Source: Nocardia sp. (GTDB lineage: Bacteria; Actinomycetota; Actinomycetes; Mycobacteriales; Mycobacteriaceae). From it: DNA of 11,562 nucleotides. Shown here piece by piece: positions 10,101-11,562 of this stretch. The stretch is taken from positions 1-11,562 of the forward strand of contig JABFXT010000394.1 in the NCBI GenBank assembly GCA_013361595.1, in the 5' to 3' direction. Positions within the stretch are counted from its first letter, which is position 1; every line of letters starts with the position of its first letter. The notes below the pieces were generated by a model. That model made no database searches, was not told the DNA's origin, and saw only the letters and a program-made list of their open reading frames with translations. Made by a program: the position numbers and the translations under genes.

Positions 10101-10632
10101 ACGACGAGCACGCCGTATCGATGGTGAGCGCCGGCCCGACCAGGTCGAGCGCGTAGGCGATCCGGTTGGAGAGCATCGTGTACGAAGCGGAGGCCGCGGT
10201 GTGCATATCCACATGGGCCAGCGCCGGCCCGACCACCCCCACCACCGACTGATCGACCACGAACCCGCCGATGTACACCCCCACCGATTCACCGGCGGCG
10301 CGTCCGGCCATACCGGCATCGTCGAGCGCCTCCCAGGCCACTTCCAGCAGCAGACGCTGCTGTGGGTCGAGACCGGTGGCCTCCCGGGGGGAGATCCCGA
10401 AAAAATCCGGGTCGAACTCCCACGGATCCGTGGTGAGAAACGCGCCGTGCCGGGTGTAGCTGCGGCCCGGGGTGCGTTTCTCGGGGTCGTAGTAGCGGCG
10501 GTAGTCCCAGCGATCCGGCGGGATCTCGACGACCGCATCGCGTTTCTCGACGACGAAATCCCAGAAGGATTCCGGGGAGTCGATTCCCCCGCCGAAGCGG
10601 CAGCCGATTCCGACGATGGCAATGTCCGACAT
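4102..10632 (-). CDS. Highly reducing type I polyketide synthase, KS-AT-DH-(structural KR)-ER-KR-ACP
   Basis: A 2176-residue single-module PKS with the Mas/Pks2 domain order. KS about 1-428: Cys175 in DTACSSS, His310 in EAHGTGTPVGD, His350 in KATLGH. AT about 525-815: nucleophile Ser620 in GHSVGE, specificity motif VPYH 719-722. DH about 890-1165: His923 in HVVGGMRIMP and Asp1081 in DAAMQ. Structural KR about 1165-1400, with no SAM-binding methyltransferase motif. ER about 1405-1728: NADPH loop HGAAGGVGSAA 1550-1560. KR about 1745-1985: TGGFGGFG 1753-1760, Lys1859, Ser1885, Tyr1898, Asn1902. ACP about 2020-2102: Ser2060 in LGLDSL. All catalytic residues are present, so each round should give a fully saturated two-carbon extension. 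There is no N-terminal docking helix, loading domain or thioesterase, which fits an iterative enzyme that extends a supplied starter and hands the chain to a separate transferase, plausibly the PapA protein. The ATG at 10632 is chosen because KS homology starts at once and GGGAGG lies 8 nt upstream. The frame stays open to 10854, but those residues are not KS-like. Residues 2103-2176 are a Gly/Ser/Ala-rich tail. Confidence 0.96.
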   Translation of the reverse strand: MSDIAIVGIGCRFGGGIDSPESFWDFVVEKRDAVVEIPPDRWDYRRYYDPEKRTPGRSYTRHGAFLTTDPWEFDPDFFGISPREATGLDPQQRLLLEVAWEALDDAGMAGRAAGESVGVYIGGFVVDQSVVGVVGPALAHVDMHTAASASYTMLSNRIAYALDLVGPALTIDTACSSSLVAFHLACQAIGNGDCTTALAGGVNVMLQPETFVMMCKGGFLAVDGRCKSFDATGDGYGRGEGGGVVVLKKLDDALRDGDRVYAVVKATGSNQDGRTAAITVPNADSQEALARTVCERSGLAPEQVTYVEAHGTGTPVGDPIELRALGSVYGAAGVREETLGVGSLKATLGHTEAASGIAGVIKSALALHHRTIPPQGWLNEPSPDIPFADLNLHIQLEAQPLPADAGPMAVAVNGFGYGGTNAHTILQEFRPVAGPPAPRTREHLGVLPISARSPAAVRAMAGRFADLLAAGADPDHLAEAAWTRLAHHSFRTGVPVRERAELIDELRQYAGGEGRDAVRTVAQRIDEPVFVFSGMGPQWWGMARDLLAADGAFAATARTVDAAFGQVAGWSIIEELLRPEDESRVTATEVAQPANFLVQVGLVAELAGYGITPARIVGHSVGEVSAAYVSGMLTLEEAVTVAWHRSRLQATTAGTGAMLAVGTGPEKVCEYLGADDAVDIAAVNSPGSLTLAGDVDRLDEIAEKLTEEGAFARALRVEVPYHSRFMDPILDELRAELAGLRPAAPRIPLVSTVTAAAVVEAEDGFDAEYWCANVRQPVRFADAVTGLVAAGHRVFLEIGPHPVLSGNIREILLAAGENGATVATLNRKQDDQDSIRRTVAGLYAAGVLDTGAAFPADRRATEHLPLPRYPWQNTRLHNPLPLFEQLRLGSPDTYPMLGDPDAEGRPGWLLQVGTELLPWLPDHVVGGMRIMPGAAYLDAALSAAATRSGDKRVALEDVRFVAPLVMAQPDVPFLELGIEDTSGRFLIRSRSATGSVWTVHSTGRVLTGAYETAVETVPEPESAIDVEPDLFYAALAARGLHYGPAFRRVTAVRAGRDAVVATVDAEIAVRSGHFAHPAVVDAAMQTVALLFAQDSLGAGAMVPVGVSAVRMYRPIPAEVTVVARRDPGAAQLADVRLLAADGTLCLHLRGVRLGALTPGGSPLHRMADFYYADTVAAADPIDPAVLGDTGAAATIVLALGESERARELAATLPAAHYRLTAGEDPDLETDLIALLRAGTDDPGTSRVHLVVVAGPVEDDLAALWTLKRVAVAAHRFVAPEESETPMVGVGDGSCHLSLVTEHAFTLPGTAAAPDSRQAALAGARRVLLNEQPTLRWRLIDTERATTAGELVAELAVPGAFRYDNSDEVLLRAGGRLLPQITRPLQERIDVLETAEPLTDPEADFALEIPKSKLLSALAWRRTPRRDPGPGEVEVGMRIIGLNYKDPLKVMGILGERELADTFFGTSPGMEGVGAVTRVGAGVTDLAVGDIVALAAKGMMRRYHVVDRAAVIPLPEGTDPAVCTSTTAFGTAEYSLLDLARLEPGETVLIHGAAGGVGSAAIQVARARGARIIGTASTAERRAHILELGADHALNSRSLNFADDVLGLTDGAGVDVILSSAPGEALRQNFKAIREFGRIVEVGKADIYTGGLLELANFDKNLSYFSMDLDRMCRVRPRQLADLLRRVVEKFRSGEYRPLPYEMYGTHEVAKAFDDTIRSGKIGRIALSMTDEAPPVRPMLPEVGIDPEATYLITGGFGGFGMATGTWLVAKGARRLVLVGRSGAATAAARQQLAIWRAADVTVIEEHADITDPEAVAAVIGRAHGAAHPLRGVFHAAGAVADNRVEHMDREQLARVYRSKVHGARIVHDAVLATGARPDMFVLYSSGGSMFGIFGQYNYTAANLAVEALAEEWSRAGERVLCVGWGHMSGAAGGMAADDKVAKYLELAGFGPIDMAEGTLYLEQALRLGVTRAAVIPTDWSKLTAAFPQMARTGRLAALVATSVQDNSMLSELKAELAALEDGKRGQAMARMLAEQLAVVMGVQADTIDLTAPVTELGLDSLMAVEFGSRVSKQLGIELMSLQMGRSFSLEQAGPKVAELILATDPAAGFAAALPTAGDGSAAGSAAGAESGGAGSSGSGHLANGHGAAGPSVGSENRSTRAETAAGAVLLVDEARS
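4113..4116 (-). promoter_or_regulatory. Ribosome binding site for the MFS gene
   Basis: GAGG on the minus strand lies inside the last PKS codons, 7 nt before the GTG at 4105. The GTG overlaps the PKS TGA as GTGA, so this site decides the start and marks stop-start coupling. Confidence 0.6.
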
Positions 10633-10640
10633 CTGTATGT

Positions 10641-10646
10641 CCTCCC
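10641..10646 (-). promoter_or_regulatory. Ribosome binding site for the PKS gene
   Basis: GGGAGG on the minus strand, 8 nt upstream of the ATG at 10632, is a near-ideal Shine-Dalgarno sequence. It fixes the start at the beginning of the KS domain and argues against the open in-frame extension reaching 10854. Confidence 0.85.
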
Positions 10647-10812
10647 GAATCCCGGGGTGAGCCGCAGTTTTCCGCCCGGGGATACCTGAAAGCAGGGTTA
10701 CGCGCCGCGCACGTCGCCGGATTTCCCGATGCGATGAAAAGTCCGGCAGGACTGTCGAGAAATCGCAAAATGTCCGGTGCCGCTGCGACAGTGGGGCCGA
10801 CACTACCCAGCG

Positions 10813-10830
10813 GTTCCCGGCGGCCGGAAC
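10813..10830. repeat. Short inverted repeat (GTTCC ... GGAAC)
   Basis: Five perfectly paired bases, GTTCC and GGAAC, flank an 8-nt GC-rich centre that can pair further with a bulge. It lies about 90 nt beyond the antigen 85-like stop and 180 nt before the PKS start. No T-run follows on either strand, so it is not a canonical intrinsic terminator. It could be a weak hairpin or a small operator, or it could be chance in GC-rich DNA. Confidence 0.25.
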
Positions 10831-10920
10831 GGCTTGCGGGCAACGTTCTGCCACCGCACAACTGGCCTTGTCATCAATTGTGAAGTAGCCCAGTAAGTTC
10901 GAATTCAGTCGGCCCGCGGC

Positions 10921-11562
10921 TCATTTCCACAGCGCCGCAGCGAAACTCGGCCACGATTCGTGCAGGTCGCGCTGCCAGTACCCCCAGGAATGAGTGCCGT
11001 CGGGCCGTAGTGTGACGGTGGCCGGAATATCGAGATCGCGGAGTCTGTCGCGCAATCGCACCGCGCACCCGGCCGCGACGGTTTCGAGCAGACCGCCGAC
11101 GAGCAGCTGGTCGGCGAGCCTTCCCGGATCACGGTGGATACCCGGTCCGTCCATGGTGTCGAGTGACCCCGGTATCCCGGTCCCGGCGGACAGATGGAGA
11201 GTGATCCCGCGCAGGGCCTCGGTGTGCAGGAACGGGTCGTTGTCGTCCCAGGCGCGGTCGGGCGGCGGGCCCCACATGTTTAGCGGATCGCCGCCGCTGC
11301 TCCGGACGACCAGTTCCACGATTGCCCGCCCCTGGGGATCGCTGGTGCGTACACAACCGCTGTAGGACCCGAGCGCCCGGTATCGTCCCGGCGCGGCGAG
11401 GGCCAGTTGCAGTACGGAGGCGGCCCCCATGGAGATCCCGGCCAGTGCGGCTCTCCCCGTTCCGTGGAAGCGGCCGTCGATCAGTGGCGGGAGTTCCCGG
11501 GTCAGGAACGTGGTCCAGCGCTGGCGGCCCAATACCGGATCGTCCGCCCGCCAGTCGGTGAA
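10921..11562 (-). CDS. Antigen 85-like mycolyl/acyltransferase (C-terminal 213 residues, 5' end outside window)
   Basis: The frame is open to the right edge and stops at 10921-10923. The fragment begins FTDW, matching the SFYTDW region of antigen 85 at about mature residue 80, so roughly the first 80 mature residues and the signal peptide are missing. Family marks in order: WTTFLTRELP (16-25), nucleophile Ser44 in GISMGA, NMWGP (95-99) followed by WDDNDP, Glu160 in LLETV, and His191 in GTHSWGYW. The Glu-His distance is 31, against 32 in antigen 85B, so a complete Ser-Glu-His triad is visible. The family acts outside the membrane on trehalose monomycolate and other acyl sugars, or as diacylglycerol acyltransferases. 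The Ser-Glu spacing is 116 here against 104 in antigen 85B, mainly from a Gly/Pro/Asp-rich stretch before Glu160. The gene is co-oriented with and upstream of the PKS, which may tie it to processing of the PKS-derived lipid. A housekeeping mycolyltransferase or a general esterase of the same fold is the alternative. Confidence 0.88.
   Translation of the reverse strand, partial: FTDWRADDPVLGRQRWTTFLTRELPPLIDGRFHGTGRAALAGISMGAASVLQLALAAPGRYRALGSYSGCVRTSDPQGRAIVELVVRSSGGDPLNMWGPPPDRAWDDNDPFLHTEALRGITLHLSAGTGIPGSLDTMDGPGIHRDPGRLADQLLVGGLLETVAAGCAVRLRDRLRDLDIPATVTLRPDGTHSWGYWQRDLHESWPSFAAALWK

Larger units (their letters stand above)
10633..10920 (-). promoter_or_regulatory. 288-bp intergenic region, probable promoter/leader of the PKS operon
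   Basis: This gap between the antigen 85-like stop and the PKS start is the only sizeable non-coding stretch in the window. It is locally less GC-rich than the genes in patches, for example around 10735-10775 and 10865-10905. A TAGTGT at 10800-10805 (minus) fits an actinobacterial -10 pattern, but its -35 partner is poor and I would not assign a transcription start. The PKS ribosome binding site lies at its downstream end. No riboswitch or clear operator was recognised. It may also hold the end of the antigen 85-like transcript. Confidence 0.4.

Noticed and set aside
10741..10752. GTCC-GGCA-GGAC inverted repeat in the intergenic gap
   Set aside because: A 4-bp stem with a 4-nt loop is expected by chance in GC-rich DNA and has no T-run or second copy nearby.
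10633..10854. In-frame N-terminal extension of the PKS by 74 residues
   Set aside because: The added residues are Arg-rich and unlike any KS or docking domain. The ATG at 10632 has GGGAGG at good spacing, and the KS motif begins immediately after it.
10921..11532. TTG at 11532 as the true start of the antigen 85-like gene
   Set aside because: Codons upstream to the window edge read FTDW, matching the conserved region before the nucleophile, so the gene continues beyond the window.

Overview
The window is high-GC actinobacterial DNA, most likely from a mycolic-acid-containing genus such as Nocardia or a relative. This is inferred from gene content: an antigen 85/mycolyltransferase-family enzyme next to a PapA-family acyltransferase and a mycobacterial-style, fully reducing single-module polyketide synthase (PKS). 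No rRNA, tRNA, CRISPR array or insertion sequence was seen. Most long open frames on the opposite strand are GC-bias shadows.

Layout, left to right. (1) Bases 1-1251, plus strand: the C-terminal half of an FtsX/MacB-type ABC transporter permease whose start lies left of the window. (2) Bases 1261-2652, minus: a complete PapA-like condensation-fold acyltransferase, ending 9 bp from the permease stop (convergent pair). (3) Bases 2663-4105, minus: a DHA2-like MFS transporter. (4) Bases 4102-10632, minus: a 2176-residue iterative-type PKS with order KS-AT-DH-structural KR-ER-KR-ACP plus a low-complexity tail and no thioesterase. (5) Bases 10633-10920: a 288-bp non-coding gap, the best place for the PKS promoter. 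(6) Bases 10921-11562, minus: the C-terminal 213 residues of a secreted antigen 85-like acyl/mycolyltransferase, cut by the window edge.

The minus-strand genes read antigen 85-like -> PKS -> MFS -> PapA. PKS and MFS overlap by 4 bp (GTGA), and MFS and PapA are 10 bp apart with the PapA ribosome binding site lying across the MFS stop codon, so these three almost certainly form one translationally coupled operon. The logic resembles mycobacterial acyl-glycolipid loci (Pks + PapA + exporter + extracytoplasmic acyltransferase, as in sulfolipid or diacyl/polyacyltrehalose synthesis). Here an MFS protein stands where an MmpL exporter would be, and an antigen 85-like enzyme may stand where a Chp-type acyltransferase would be. 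A reasonable model, which is inference, is that the PKS builds a fully reduced long acyl chain on its ACP, PapA transfers it to an alcohol or sugar acceptor, the MFS protein exports the ester, and the antigen 85-like enzyme may remodel it outside the membrane. The acyltransferase motif of the PKS suggests malonyl-CoA rather than methylmalonyl-CoA, so the chain may be unbranched, unlike mycocerosic or phthioceranic acids.
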